32,550 bases of DNA from Hungatella sp. UBA5385 (GTDB taxonomy: Bacteria > Bacillota > Clostridia > Lachnospirales > Lachnospiraceae): contig DHOR01000040.1 of the NCBI GenBank assembly GCA_002409995.1, positions 259,592 through 292,141 on the forward strand, written 5' to 3'. The notes under the pieces are model-generated. The model worked only from the letters and a program-made list of their open reading frames with translations. It ran no database searches and had not been told where the DNA came from. The position numbers and the translations under genes are program-made. Numbering within the stretch: position 1 is the first letter of the stretch; every line of letters starts with the position of its first letter. Positions 8,513 through 16,971 of this stretch are shown one piece after another.

Positions 8513-9203
8513 TTACGTCACCATCAAAATTAATCTTTCCGTCAGTTACCCTCACCACCCGGTTGGCTTCTTGAGCAATGGAGCTGTCATGGGTAATTAT
8601 AATAATTGTATTTCCCTCTTCATTAAGCTGGTTTAAAAAATCCAGCACATCACGGCTTGTTCTGGAATCCAGAGCTCCTGTAGGCTCATCAGCAAGAATC
8701 AGAGAGGGGCCGCCGGCCAATGCTCTTGCTATGGAAACTCTCTGCTGCTGGCCTCCTGACAGCTGATTGGGAAGATTACGCCATTTATCAGCCAGACCTA
8801 CCCTTTCTAAGGATTCCATAGCCTTTTCCTTTCGCTCTGAGCTTCCTGCGCCTGCATAGAGAAGGGGCAGCTCCACATTCTCCAGAAGATTTAATTTGGG
8901 AAGCAGATTGTACTGCTGGAATATAAAACCGATCATCTTGTTACGGATATGTGCCAGCTGGTTATCAGACATACTTCCCACCTCCTCCCCACCCAGAAGG
9001 TATTCTCCTGAGGTGGGGACATCAAGGGCACCGATAATATTCATTAAGGTGGATTTCCCGCTGCCTGACTTTCCTACAATTGCAACAAATTCACCTCTGC
9101 AGATGGTAAGAGTGATTCCGTCACTGGCACGCACTTCCTCATTGCCCATTTCATATATTTTGTAAATATCTTTTAATTCAATCAATGGTTCTGTCATCTC
9201 CAT
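8490..9203 (-). CDS. MacB/YknY/LolD-type ABC transporter ATP-binding protein
   Basis: A 237-residue ATPase with Walker A GKSGSGKS (44-51), Q-loop Q96, signature LSGGQQQR (148-155), Walker B LILADE (168-173) and switch H205. The start is ATG 9203 with AGGAGGT 6 nt upstream. A longer frame reaching 9248 would run into the adaptor gene and past the ribosome site, so it is not used. It lies 19 nt after the adaptor stop and overlaps the permease start. It powers the permease of the same operon. Confidence 0.93.
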   Translation of the reverse strand: MEMTEPLIELKDIYKIYEMGNEEVRASDGITLTICRGEFVAIVGKSGSGKSTLMNIIGALDVPTSGEYLLGGEEVGSMSDNQLAHIRNKMIGFIFQQYNLLPKLNLLENVELPLLYAGAGSSERKEKAMESLERVGLADKWRNLPNQLSGGQQQRVSIARALAGGPSLILADEPTGALDSRTSRDVLDFLNQLNEEGNTIIIITHDSSIAQEANRVVRVTDGKINFDGDVNEYSAIL

Positions 9204-9222
9204 CGCCTTACCTCCTGCTTGC

Positions 9223-11049
9223 TTACCTCGTACCACCGCCGGAACCACCGCTGGAACTGCCTCCGCTGTTCATGCCGCCATATCTGCTGCTGGGACCGCC
9301 TCCTGAACCTCCATTAGAGCTGCCGCCAAAACCGCCGCCTGAGCCTCCATTAAATCCTCCGCCCATGCCGCCATTCATACCACCCGGCATAAACTGATTG
9401 GTGGTAACTGTTGACTCCGCAACATATACTTCATCACCTTCACTGAGTCCTTCTGTAATTTCCACATAATCATCACTGATTAATCCGGTTTTAACCTCCA
9501 CAGCTTTAAAGCCTGCAGGAATATTTCCCACTGCTTCCGTCACAGTCTCATCCTTTACATAGACCAGATTGCCTCTCATCAGCGCATCAGCAGGCACTGC
9601 AAGAACATCTGTAACTTCTTCAAGAATAATCACGCCATCTACATTCATTCCCGGCAGAAGCTCATCTATGCCCTCATTTAAAGTGACAGTGACAGGATAA
9701 TTGGTAACTCCGTTGGAATTGGAGCTTTGAAGGCTTACATTGGTGACTGTTCCTGAGTATGTCTCTCCTTCCACAGCATCAGCTGTTACCACAACATTCT
9801 GCCCCACCTCCACACTTTTCACATCCAGCTCATCCACTGACATTTCAAAGGTATAGTTGGACATATCATAAATTACTGCAAGAGCGGTGCTTCCGCTGGA
9901 GCTTTTAGACACCTTGTCTCCGGTCTTAATGCTCTTTGTAATCACTCTTCCTGAGATAGGGGCTGTAATTGTATAGTTATCATAGGTATCCTGAGTGCTT
10001 TCTACCTTGCTCTTAGCAGATTCCAAAGCCTCCTCAGCCTTTTCCACCGAATCCTTATAAGAGCGGAGAAGCTTATCAGCTGAATTGCTTTCAATAGCGA
10101 AAACAGGAGTTCCATTTGATATATAGTCACCTTCATTGATCAGCATTCTTCCCACTTCCACACTGGCGGAAATATCAACATTCATAACAGTTTCCAGCTT
10201 AGGTTCAAATACCGCCTCCATACTGCAGATAAAATCACCCACAATGGCTGTAGCAGCCAAATCAGAGGTAAGACCTCCCGGGTTTGCCACCTCAATGGTT
10301 ACATAACGGACAATTCTGCCTCCTGTTAAGGTAACATCCATATTGCTGACAGCAGTTACCACTCCGCCGATTTGTTCTCCAGTATCAGTCAGGGTAACAA
10401 GAGCTCCATTGCCTGCTCCGATCATTGCCGCTTCACCGGACAGGAAGGGAACCTTCAGCTTCATCGTCTTATCATCATAGATATCTGCGATTTTGGTTCC
10501 GCTGTTGACTTTATCTCCTGCTTTAATGTACAGAGTCTTTATGTATCCTGTTTCCGTTGCTTTGTAGGAATTCCCGCTGTAATCATTTACAGCCGTATTA
10601 TAGTCACTGACAGCTGTCTCATAGCTTTCCTGCGCTCTTGTAAGAGAATTATTGGCTGATGTCAGCTGGGTTTCCATAGAGGAAGTATCGATCTGATAGA
10701 GAACCTGCCCCTCTGTCACCTCATCTCCCTCTTCAAAGTCTGCTGCAATCACCTCTCCTTCTATCAGAGATGTGATCTCATAGGTATCCTTTGGTGAAAT
10801 AGTGCCGGAAGATGACAGTTCTGAAGTAATATCCCTTTTCTCAACCTGTGAGGTTCTTACTTTATCAGCAGTGCCTGAAGCTGACCTTGCTTTATCCCTC
10901 TGATAGAATACATAGAGACCTGCAAGCACTGCTAAAATAACTAACAGGAGGATTAAAATCTTTTTTCCTTTTTTCTTCTTATTCTTCGGTTTATCTTTTG
11001 GTTTACCTTTTGGCCTATCTTTTGAAAAAAAGCTTTTGATTTTTTTCAT
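9223..11049 (-). CDS. MacA/YknX-like membrane fusion (adaptor) protein with Gly-rich tail
   Basis: A 608-residue adaptor, long for the family. A very Lys-rich cytoplasmic start (1-30) and one TM (31-48) lead to an extracytoplasmic part. This seems to contain two lipoyl/coiled-coil units: the first at about 78-200, with coiled-coil 125-155, and the second at about 285-390, with coiled-coil around 325-355. Beta-barrel and membrane-proximal domains follow. Residues 554-608 are low-complexity Gly/Ser/Asn/Met. The start has AGGAGA 7 nt upstream and is 14 nt after the SLH gene. It probably couples the ATPase/permease to the cell-wall space. The doubled hairpin and tail are unusual. Confidence 0.88.
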   Translation of the reverse strand: MKKIKSFFSKDRPKGKPKDKPKNKKKKGKKILILLLVILAVLAGLYVFYQRDKARSASGTADKVRTSQVEKRDITSELSSSGTISPKDTYEITSLIEGEVIAADFEEGDEVTEGQVLYQIDTSSMETQLTSANNSLTRAQESYETAVSDYNTAVNDYSGNSYKATETGYIKTLYIKAGDKVNSGTKIADIYDDKTMKLKVPFLSGEAAMIGAGNGALVTLTDTGEQIGGVVTAVSNMDVTLTGGRIVRYVTIEVANPGGLTSDLAATAIVGDFICSMEAVFEPKLETVMNVDISASVEVGRMLINEGDYISNGTPVFAIESNSADKLLRSYKDSVEKAEEALESAKSKVESTQDTYDNYTITAPISGRVITKSIKTGDKVSKSSSGSTALAVIYDMSNYTFEMSVDELDVKSVEVGQNVVVTADAVEGETYSGTVTNVSLQSSNSNGVTNYPVTVTLNEGIDELLPGMNVDGVIILEEVTDVLAVPADALMRGNLVYVKDETVTEAVGNIPAGFKAVEVKTGLISDDYVEITEGLSEGDEVYVAESTVTTNQFMPGGMNGGMGGGFNGGSGGGFGGSSNGGSGGGPSSRYGGMNSGGSSSGGSGGGTR

Positions 11050-11063
11050 AGTAATGTCTCCTG

Positions 11064-12155
11064 TTAATCTTCGATATAGTCAAGAACTGTCCGCGTTTCA
11101 TTATCTTCTCCACTGGTTGAAAGGGTATAAACCAGAGCTACCGTATCTCCCACTCTCATATTTCCATAGGTGGAAAATGCAAATTGCATCTCTGTACTGT
11201 CAAGCTCATAGGTATTGCCGTCATCCAGAATAATGGCAGTAGGTGTCATTAGGTTAGTGGAATTGTATACAATATTCGTAATTTCCCCTGAAACAGCAGA
11301 ACGGCCTTGTTCATTCTCAGTACCAACAGTATAGAGCCAGACTGTCTTTGATACAGGATGATAATAAACCAGAACTCCATCATCACTGTCAATAGCAACG
11401 GCAATAGAATCACTGCTGTTGGAAACAGGTTCTCCATCCAGATATACGTTGGCTGAACTTAAAGCAAATGGCAGATAATCCGACAGACTGCTCTTTCTTT
11501 TTACAATCCTCGGTCCCTTTAAGCTGTTGTCAATCATAGTCAGAGGATTGATCTCGCCATCTGAGGTCAGCTCACAGTCCAGACTTGTACCAAACATAGT
11601 CCCTGATTTTGTGTCAGCTTTTAAAAGATTGTAAAACAGGTTAATGCAATCTTCTCTGTTCAGCACCTCTTCTGAAGTTTTATGCATATTTTCATTTAAT
11701 TCCAGAAAACTGTATTTCGCCATTCTGGAACCAGTCTGATCTCCTGTAAAATCCTCATTGGTATATCCTAAAAGTGCAAGAACTCCTTTTATTGCATCCT
11801 GAAGGGTCACATATTCATCAGGCTTAAAATTCCCTCCCAGATAACCGCTCATATACCCCTGTTCTGCTGCTATTCTTATAGAAGCAGAATACTCATGACT
11901 TCTTGGCACATCTGCAAATACAGAGGTGTTGCTTATATTGCTGACAATACTTCGATAAGAGGATGCGTTCACCAGCATACTGGCAAATTCTCCTCTTGTA
12001 ATGGTTGAATCAATGTTAGTTATACTCATAATTCCTGATATTCCAATTACTCTTTCCCTTAAATCAAAATTAGACGCCGCCTCTGCAGTCATCGGTGCAG
12101 CAGCCGTTACAGCCATTGCAAATACCAGAGACAGGGCAATATTTCTCTCCTTCAT
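11064..12155 (-). CDS. S-layer-homology (SLH) domain protein of the pump operon
   Basis: A 363-residue exported protein. A signal peptide (1-26, ending TAEA) precedes two SLH-type motifs. One is at about 30-75, with TITRGEFASMLVNAS; the other at about 84-135, with FADVPRSHEYSASIRIA, GYMSGYLGG and NFKPDEYVT. SLH motifs bind pyruvylated wall polymers, so it should sit in the cell wall. The C-terminal 200 residues are beta-rich and not recognised. GAGAGGAGT lies before the ATG. It is the first gene of the adaptor-ATPase-permease operon and divergent from the two-component genes, suggesting a wall-anchored partner or sensor of the pump (inference). Confidence 0.82.
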   Translation of the reverse strand: MKERNIALSLVFAMAVTAAAPMTAEAASNFDLRERVIGISGIMSITNIDSTITRGEFASMLVNASSYRSIVSNISNTSVFADVPRSHEYSASIRIAAEQGYMSGYLGGNFKPDEYVTLQDAIKGVLALLGYTNEDFTGDQTGSRMAKYSFLELNENMHKTSEEVLNREDCINLFYNLLKADTKSGTMFGTSLDCELTSDGEINPLTMIDNSLKGPRIVKRKSSLSDYLPFALSSANVYLDGEPVSNSSDSIAVAIDSDDGVLVYYHPVSKTVWLYTVGTENEQGRSAVSGEITNIVYNSTNLMTPTAIILDDGNTYELDSTEMQFAFSTYGNMRVGDTVALVYTLSTSGEDNETRTVLDYIED

Positions 12156-12186
12156 TTAGATACTCCTCTCTTCCACTATCTAACCT

Positions 12187-12192
12187 ATTGTA
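12187..12192 (-). promoter_or_regulatory. Probable -10 element of the SLH/pump operon
   Basis: TACAAT on the minus strand lies 32 bp before the ATG. No good -35 exists at 17 bp; instead the TAACCTGAAAT repeats (12221-12242) begin 28 bp upstream. This is the layout of a response-regulator-activated promoter. Confidence 0.4.
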
Positions 12193-12220
12193 ACTTAGGC
12201 GTATGTAGCTTTTGTGACAG

Positions 12221-12326
12221 TAACCTGAAATTAACCTGAAATTCAATTTTGGTATTGTGTGATATCCTTCGTCTTTAGATTAACAGCACATTAGTGTAAC
12301 AAACACACCTTAAAATAACCTGAAAC
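12221..12326. promoter_or_regulatory. Direct-repeat operators between pump operon and two-component genes
   Basis: TAACCTGAAAT occurs head to tail at 12221-12231 and 12232-12242 (11-bp period). A third copy, TAACCTGAAAC, is at 12316-12326, and a partial TAACCT at 12181-12186. An 11-bp tandem is typical of OmpR-family binding sites. The likely binder is the adjacent regulator. The third copy sits inside an inverted repeat, ACCTTAAAAT (12307-12316) with ATTTTAAGGT (12339-12348). Confidence 0.6.
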
Positions 12327-12361
12327 CATTTTCAGTGTATTTTAAGGTTTCATCTCTATGA

Positions 12362-12390
12362 TTGCATAAGAAGACAACTAACTTTATAAT
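12362..12390 (+). promoter_or_regulatory. Promoter of the response regulator/kinase operon
   Basis: TTGCAT (12362-12367), 17 bp, TATAAT (12385-12390). AGGAGGT at 12406-12412 precedes the ATG at 12418. The third operator-like repeat lies 36 bp upstream, consistent with autoregulation. Confidence 0.7.
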
Positions 12391-12417
12391 AGAGAAACGG
12401 GGAATAGGAGGTAATTC

Positions 12418-13095
12418 ATGAAAATACTGATTGTGGAAGATGAAATAAGACTGGCAGAAGCACTTGTACAGATTATGAAAGAACAGCATTATCAGGCGGA
12501 TGCAGTATACAATGGAACCGATGGTCTCTACTGTGGACTTTCCGGAGAATATGATGTGATTATTCTGGATATTATGCTTCCAGGGGAAAATGGATTTGAA
12601 ATTGTGAAAAAACTGAGAGAGGCTCATATTCAGACACCTGTTTTAATGCTGACAGCCCGGGATGATTTACACGATAAAATAACAGGACTTGACAAAGGAG
12701 CTGATGACTATATGACAAAGCCCTTTATTCCGGAAGAGCTTCTGGCCAGAGTCCGTGCCCTTTCCCGCCGTCAGGGCGAAGTGATTGTAGAAGAATTAAA
12801 ATACGGTGATTTAACACTGAATCTGTCCAATAATGATTTGTGGAAGGGTAGCCGTTCCATTCACCTTGGATTTAAGGAGTTTGAAATATTAAAAATTCTC
12901 ATGTCAAATTCCGGCAAAATCATATCCAAGGATACCTTAATTACCAAAGTGTGGGGCAATGATTCCGATGCTGAGGATAATAATGTGGAAGCTTATATTT
13001 CCTTTCTAAGGAAGAAATTCTCCTTTTTAGGTTCCAGAGTGGAGATCGGAACTGTGAGAAAGGTAGGCTACCGTCTGGAGGACCCTGATGCTTAA
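12418..13095 (+). CDS. OmpR-family response regulator
   Basis: A 225-residue regulator. The receiver domain has acidic residues E7, D8 and E9, phospho-acceptor D51, T79 and K101. The winged-helix domain (about 128-222) ends TVRKVGYRLEDP. AGGAGGT lies 5 nt before the ATG. The stop overlaps the kinase start by 8 nt. Divergence from the SLH/pump operon and the shared repeats make that operon its probable target. Confidence 0.92.
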   Translation: MKILIVEDEIRLAEALVQIMKEQHYQADAVYNGTDGLYCGLSGEYDVIILDIMLPGENGFEIVKKLREAHIQTPVLMLTARDDLHDKITGLDKGADDYMTKPFIPEELLARVRALSRRQGEVIVEELKYGDLTLNLSNNDLWKGSRSIHLGFKEFEILKILMSNSGKIISKDTLITKVWGNDSDAEDNNVEAYISFLRKKFSFLGSRVEIGTVRKVGYRLEDPDA

Positions 13096-14335
13096 AAAAC
13101 TGCGAATTAAATTTGTGATTATTAACATGTCATTTGTTATAAGTATTCTGGCTGTTGTACTGACTATATTTTTCGTTGCTAACTACAGACGTTTCCAGCA
13201 GCAGACCAGAATGATTATGATACAGGCAATGGATCAGGAGAAGTTAGAGAAACAGCCTGACAAGCTGGAATTTGGCCGCCGTCCTGTAGATGCTCCTCCG
13301 CCTATTACTCCTGTTTTTATCATCACTATGGAAGAGGATGGGCACTCCATGAAAAGCATTTGGCAGAGTAATATTACGGTTTCCCAAGAAATGGCTGAGG
13401 AACTTGTTTCCATTGTTTTAAACAGAGAGGAAAATAAGGGCGTTTTAGAGGACTACTCTCTCCGTTATTTCAAAGTAAATATGCATGGAGAGTCCAAAAT
13501 TTTCTTTGCTGATCAAAGCTATGAATTAAACAGCATACACCTTTTAATCCGCAACACCATATTAATATTTGTGATCGCTGTCAGCCTGTTCTTCCTCTTA
13601 AGTGTTTACTTATCTTTTAGTGCTTTAAAACCTGTAAAGCAGGCATGGAAACAGCAAAACCAATTTATAGCAGATGCTTCCCATGAGCTGAAAACGCCCT
13701 TAACTGTTATACTGGCTAACCTTCAGATTCTATCCTCTCACAAAGATTCCACTATCAAAGAACAGAAGAAGTGGCTGGTTAATACAGAGGAGGAGGCAAA
13801 TCGGATGAAGCAGCTGGTGGAGGAGCTTCTGTTTCTGGCACGTTCAGATGCAGGAAATATACCGGAATCTCAGTCATCGGTTGCTGTTCTGGATTTTAGC
13901 GAACTGATTTTAAAATGCTCTCTTCTCTTTGAATCTGTAGCATTTGAGAATAAGGTGGATTTAGTCACTGATATCTCTTCTGGTATCCAGATATCAGGCA
14001 ATGAAATACAGCTTAAGCAAATGACTGGAGTTTTACTTGACAATGCATGCAAATATGCGGAAAAAGGGGGAACTGTTACTGTGTCTTTAAAAAAGACCGC
14101 CTCCCATGCTGTGCTGTCTGTGGCAAATACAGGCACTCTTATCACGCCTGAGGAGCAGAAGCATATATTTGAACGGTTTTACAGAGCTGATAAGTCGAGA
14201 GCGAGGAAAGAAGGGGGATATGGACTGGGACTGTCCATTGCAAGAACTGTAGTTGAGAAACACAAAGGGAAAATAGCTGTGATAAGCAGTCAGGAAAAGG
14301 GGACGGTATTTAACGTTACATTGCCTTTAATATAA
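13088..14335 (+). CDS. Sensor histidine kinase of the pump-linked two-component system
   Basis: A 415-residue kinase: TM1 at about 9-32, an extracytoplasmic sensor of about 120 residues, TM2 at about 154-177 and little or no HAMP. The phosphorylation site is FIADASHELKTPL with H199. The ATPase domain has LLDNACKYA, RFYRADKSRARKEGG and GYGLGLSIARTV. The ATG at 13088 overlaps the regulator gene. The signal is unknown; envelope stress or a toxic peptide exported by the pump is a reasonable guess. Confidence 0.9.
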   Translation: MLKKLRIKFVIINMSFVISILAVVLTIFFVANYRRFQQQTRMIMIQAMDQEKLEKQPDKLEFGRRPVDAPPPITPVFIITMEEDGHSMKSIWQSNITVSQEMAEELVSIVLNREENKGVLEDYSLRYFKVNMHGESKIFFADQSYELNSIHLLIRNTILIFVIAVSLFFLLSVYLSFSALKPVKQAWKQQNQFIADASHELKTPLTVILANLQILSSHKDSTIKEQKKWLVNTEEEANRMKQLVEELLFLARSDAGNIPESQSSVAVLDFSELILKCSLLFESVAFENKVDLVTDISSGIQISGNEIQLKQMTGVLLDNACKYAEKGGTVTVSLKKTASHAVLSVANTGTLITPEEQKHIFERFYRADKSRARKEGGYGLGLSIARTVVEKHKGKIAVISSQEKGTVFNVTLPLI

Positions 14336-14349
14336 CAATTAAAAAAACA

Positions 14350-14380
14350 CTTGACTAGCCCCTAAGGGGATGGTTTAAGA
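14350..14380 (+). promoter_or_regulatory. MerR-type promoter of the MerR gene
   Basis: TTGACT (14350-14355) and TAAGAT (14375-14380) are separated by 19 bp, 2 more than optimal. The spacer contains the dyad CCCCTAAGGGG (14358-14368). MerR proteins bind such a dyad in an over-long spacer and twist the DNA, so this is probably autoregulation. Confidence 0.75.
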
Positions 14381-14425
14381 TAAATTTAGGAAAGGTTTGG
14401 TGAATAAAGATAAAGGAGTGAAGTC

Positions 14426-15316
14426 ATGCTGATAAAAGAAGCCTGTGACCGCTGTAACATTACAAAAAAGGCAATAGAATATTATGAAGCGAAAAATTTA
14501 ATAACACCAAGGATACTCGATAACGGATACAGGGATTATAGCGAATCTGAGATATCCACACTGAAAGAGATATCAGTTCTCAGAAAATGTGGAATAAGTA
14601 TTACAGACATTAAAGTGATTTTAGATAGTCCAAATAAATCAGCGGCATTAGCAAAATGTAAATATATTACGGAAATAAGAATGCAGCGGCTTGAAGCTAT
14701 ACAAAAATGTATGTCAAGTCTGATTAATGATTATGATATTGATAGAGAATTTAATAACCTGCAAACACACAATGAGGATTTATTTACAATAAAGGAAAGG
14801 CTTGTCCTTGCTTTTCCAGGCAACTATGGACTCTTTTTGGCACTTCATTTTGGCAGGTTTCTAAATGAAGTTATTGATACAGAGGCAAAACGCAAAGCAT
14901 ACGATGCAATCATTAGCTATCTGGACAACGTGGAATTATTTATACCTGCTGAATTATCTGAGTTCTTGAAAGCAATTTTTACTGTTAGTGAGAAAATTGG
15001 TGCTGCACAAATCGAAATGGAAACACATAAAAAGATGACGGAAGTTATTACTGATACCGAGAATTATCTGGAGCGTAATCGCAAAGAGATTGAGGAATAT
15101 ATAGAATATAAAAAATCCGACGAGTATAAGAAATCTCCACAGGCTGGTTTACAAACACTTATGCTTAATTTTCAAAAGGAAAGCGGCTATCACGACATTT
15201 TAGTAGGTAATATGAAAATTCTCAGCCAATCTTATGCGGATTATATTCTAAAACTTGAAAGTGCTAATGAAAAGCTAATTGAATTGTTTCCACAGGCAAA
15301 GGATATGTATGAATAA
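14426..15316 (+). CDS. MerR family transcriptional regulator with large C-terminal domain
   Basis: A 296-residue regulator. Residues 1-70 form the MerR winged helix (ITKKAIEYYEAKNLI, NGYRDYSESEI, LRKCGISITDIK), then a coiled-coil and a 170-residue helical C-terminal part that I do not recognise as a known effector domain. AAGGAG (14413-14418) is 7 nt from the ATG. It is a single gene with no target gene beside it. The gene looks more AT-rich than its neighbours, which may hint at later acquisition. DNA-binding function is secure, ligand unknown. Confidence 0.85.
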   Translation: MLIKEACDRCNITKKAIEYYEAKNLITPRILDNGYRDYSESEISTLKEISVLRKCGISITDIKVILDSPNKSAALAKCKYITEIRMQRLEAIQKCMSSLINDYDIDREFNNLQTHNEDLFTIKERLVLAFPGNYGLFLALHFGRFLNEVIDTEAKRKAYDAIISYLDNVELFIPAELSEFLKAIFTVSEKIGAAQIEMETHKKMTEVITDTENYLERNRKEIEEYIEYKKSDEYKKSPQAGLQTLMLNFQKESGYHDILVGNMKILSQSYADYILKLESANEKLIELFPQAKDMYE

Positions 15317-15334
15317 AATTAAAACCAACTAAAT

Positions 15335-15364
15335 ATGACTTCGGACCGCTTGGCCCGAAGTCAT
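15335..15364. terminator. Hairpin between convergent genes
   Basis: ATGACTTCGG (15335-15344) pairs with CCGAAGTCAT (15355-15364), a 10-bp perfect stem between the MerR gene and the convergent synthetase gene. No clear T-run follows on either strand, so it is a weak or bidirectional terminator candidate. Confidence 0.45.
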
Positions 15365-15386
15365 TCATAATAGAACAGGTCAAAAA

Positions 15387-16118
15387 TCACTTACTCACAG
15401 TAATCCCCTGAGCCTCAATCTTCTTGCGAATATTGAGCATCCTCTCATCTGTCTGAGCGATTAAATCAGCTGATTCCTTTAATTCCCTGCTGATCTCCTC
15501 AGAAACATCTCCAATTTCCTTTTTATACTTCAGCTGATGATCCAGACTTGCCCAGAAATCCATGGCAATGGTACGGATTTGAACCTCCACACGCATCCAT
15601 TTCTTCCTGTCAGAGAAAAACACCGGTATTTCCACAATCATATGATAGCTTCTGTATCCATTTTCCTTGGGATTGCGGATATAGTCCTTAATGGCAATAA
15701 TATGTACATCATCCTGACGGGTCAGCATATCTGCCACTGCATAGATATCGTCAAGAAAAGAACAGATCACCCGGATTCCGGCAACATCATCTAAATTCTC
15801 CTGCACTGATTCCAGAGTAACCGGAAGCCCTCTTCTCTGAAGCTTTTCCACGATACTCGTAGGTTTCTTCACTCTGGATTTGATCATCTCTATTGGATTT
15901 CTGGAATTGCGCACTGACAGTTCGTCATTAAGCACTTCCAGCTTTGTCTTAATCTCCCTGATTGCACAGGTATACATCATCATCATTTCCTGAAACTGGT
16001 ATGCATGTTCCAGAAGAATTTCCGGTACCTGCGCCAGACTTGGGACATTGACAATGGATTGATTTAATTCACTGTTAGGATTTGTATTCATAATAGCATT
16101 ACCCCAATCTAACTCCAT
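15387..16118 (-). CDS. Small alarmone synthetase (RelA/SpoT-domain GTP pyrophosphokinase)
   Basis: A 243-residue protein with only a synthetase domain, like YjbM/RelQ. It makes (p)ppGpp from ATP and GTP or GDP. Visible motifs are DDVAGIRVICSF, NPKENGYRSYH (substrate loop with conserved Tyr) and VEVQIRTIAMDFWASLDHQ. No HD hydrolase domain is present. The ATG at 16118 is 1 nt after the Mrp stop (TAATATG) but has a weak ribosome site. An internal ATG at 16091 with GGGG about 10 nt upstream would give 234 residues and is a real alternative. It is the third gene of a HAD-Mrp-synthetase operon. Confidence 0.9.
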   Translation of the reverse strand: MELDWGNAIMNTNPNSELNQSIVNVPSLAQVPEILLEHAYQFQEMMMMYTCAIREIKTKLEVLNDELSVRNSRNPIEMIKSRVKKPTSIVEKLQRRGLPVTLESVQENLDDVAGIRVICSFLDDIYAVADMLTRQDDVHIIAIKDYIRNPKENGYRSYHMIVEIPVFFSDRKKWMRVEVQIRTIAMDFWASLDHQLKYKKEIGDVSEEISRELKESADLIAQTDERMLNIRKKIEAQGITVSK

Positions 16119-16119
16119 A

Positions 16120-16959
16120 TTATGCAGACTCTGCTGCTTTCACAGTTTCCTCAAGCCATGGAGCTTCCAAATACTCTACTGCACCTTCATCCACTGACTT
16201 TGCGATCTTGGGATCAATAGGAATTTTAGCAAGAACAGGAAGTCCGTATTCTTTGGCAACCTGATCAATATGACTTTCTCCAAATACTGCAATCTGCTTA
16301 CCACAATCCGGACAGATCAGGCAGCTCATATTTTCCACCAACCCAAGAATTGGCACATTCATTTTCTTCGCCATATTCACAGCTTTTCCAACAATCATGG
16401 ATACCAGCTCCTGAGGAGAGGTAACAATGATAATTCCATCTACTGGAAGGGACTGGAATACAGTTAAAGGCACATCCCCTGTACCAGGAGGCATATCCAC
16501 AAACATATAATCAATGTCCTCCCACAGAGTTTCCTGCCAGAACTGCTTTACTGCACCTGCAATCACAGGCCCTCTCCAGATCACAGGATCAGTCTCGTGG
16601 TCCAGAATTAAGTTAGCTGACATCACTTCAATACCTGTAGAAGTGGTTGCCGGAATCATCAGACCATTGGGCGCTACGCCAACTCCGTTATCCCCAATTC
16701 CAAATGCCTTAGGAATAGAAGGTCCTGTAATATCCGCATCCAGAATGGCTGTCTTATGACCCTTTGCATTCATGGAAACCGCCATCAGGCTTGTTACAAG
16801 TGACTTTCCTACTCCGCCTTTTCCGCTGACTACCCCTATTACCTTTTTCACCTTACTTGCTGGATTTAACGGCTCCTGAAAACTGGTCTGCTCCGTCTGT
16901 CTGCTGCTGCAGTTCTCCCCGCAGGTGTTGCAATCGTGAGTGCAATTTGTATCGCTCAT
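16120..16959 (-). CDS. mrp: Mrp/NBP35-family P-loop ATPase (Fe-S carrier)
   Basis: A 279-residue member of the ApbC/Mrp family, cytosolic carriers or scaffolds for iron-sulfur clusters. The deviant Walker A GKGGVGKS is at 46-53. The N-terminus has C6, C10, C13 and C17 (C-x3-C-x2-C-x3-C), an extra cluster site seen in the Nbp35-like branch. C213, C216 and C219 (MSCLICPDCGK) are the conserved C-terminal cluster ligands. Start at 16959 with TAGGAGGAA 8 nt upstream, 12 nt after the HAD gene. Confidence 0.92.
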   Translation of the reverse strand: MSDTNCTHDCNTCGENCSSRQTEQTSFQEPLNPASKVKKVIGVVSGKGGVGKSLVTSLMAVSMNAKGHKTAILDADITGPSIPKAFGIGDNGVGVAPNGLMIPATTSTGIEVMSANLILDHETDPVIWRGPVIAGAVKQFWQETLWEDIDYMFVDMPPGTGDVPLTVFQSLPVDGIIIVTSPQELVSMIVGKAVNMAKKMNVPILGLVENMSCLICPDCGKQIAVFGESHIDQVAKEYGLPVLAKIPIDPKIAKSVDEGAVEYLEAPWLEETVKAAESA

Positions 16960-16971
16960 GTTTCATTCCTC

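Noticed and set aside
9185..9397. Plus-strand open frame encoding a Pro/Leu/Glu-rich repeat protein
   Set aside because: It is the antisense of the Gly-rich tail of the adaptor gene; GGC/GGA codons read backwards give Pro-rich text, and there is no ribosome site.
12310..12627. Minus-strand frame across the two-component promoter and gene start
   Set aside because: It is antisense to a strong promoter and to a conserved receiver domain, with no initiation signals.
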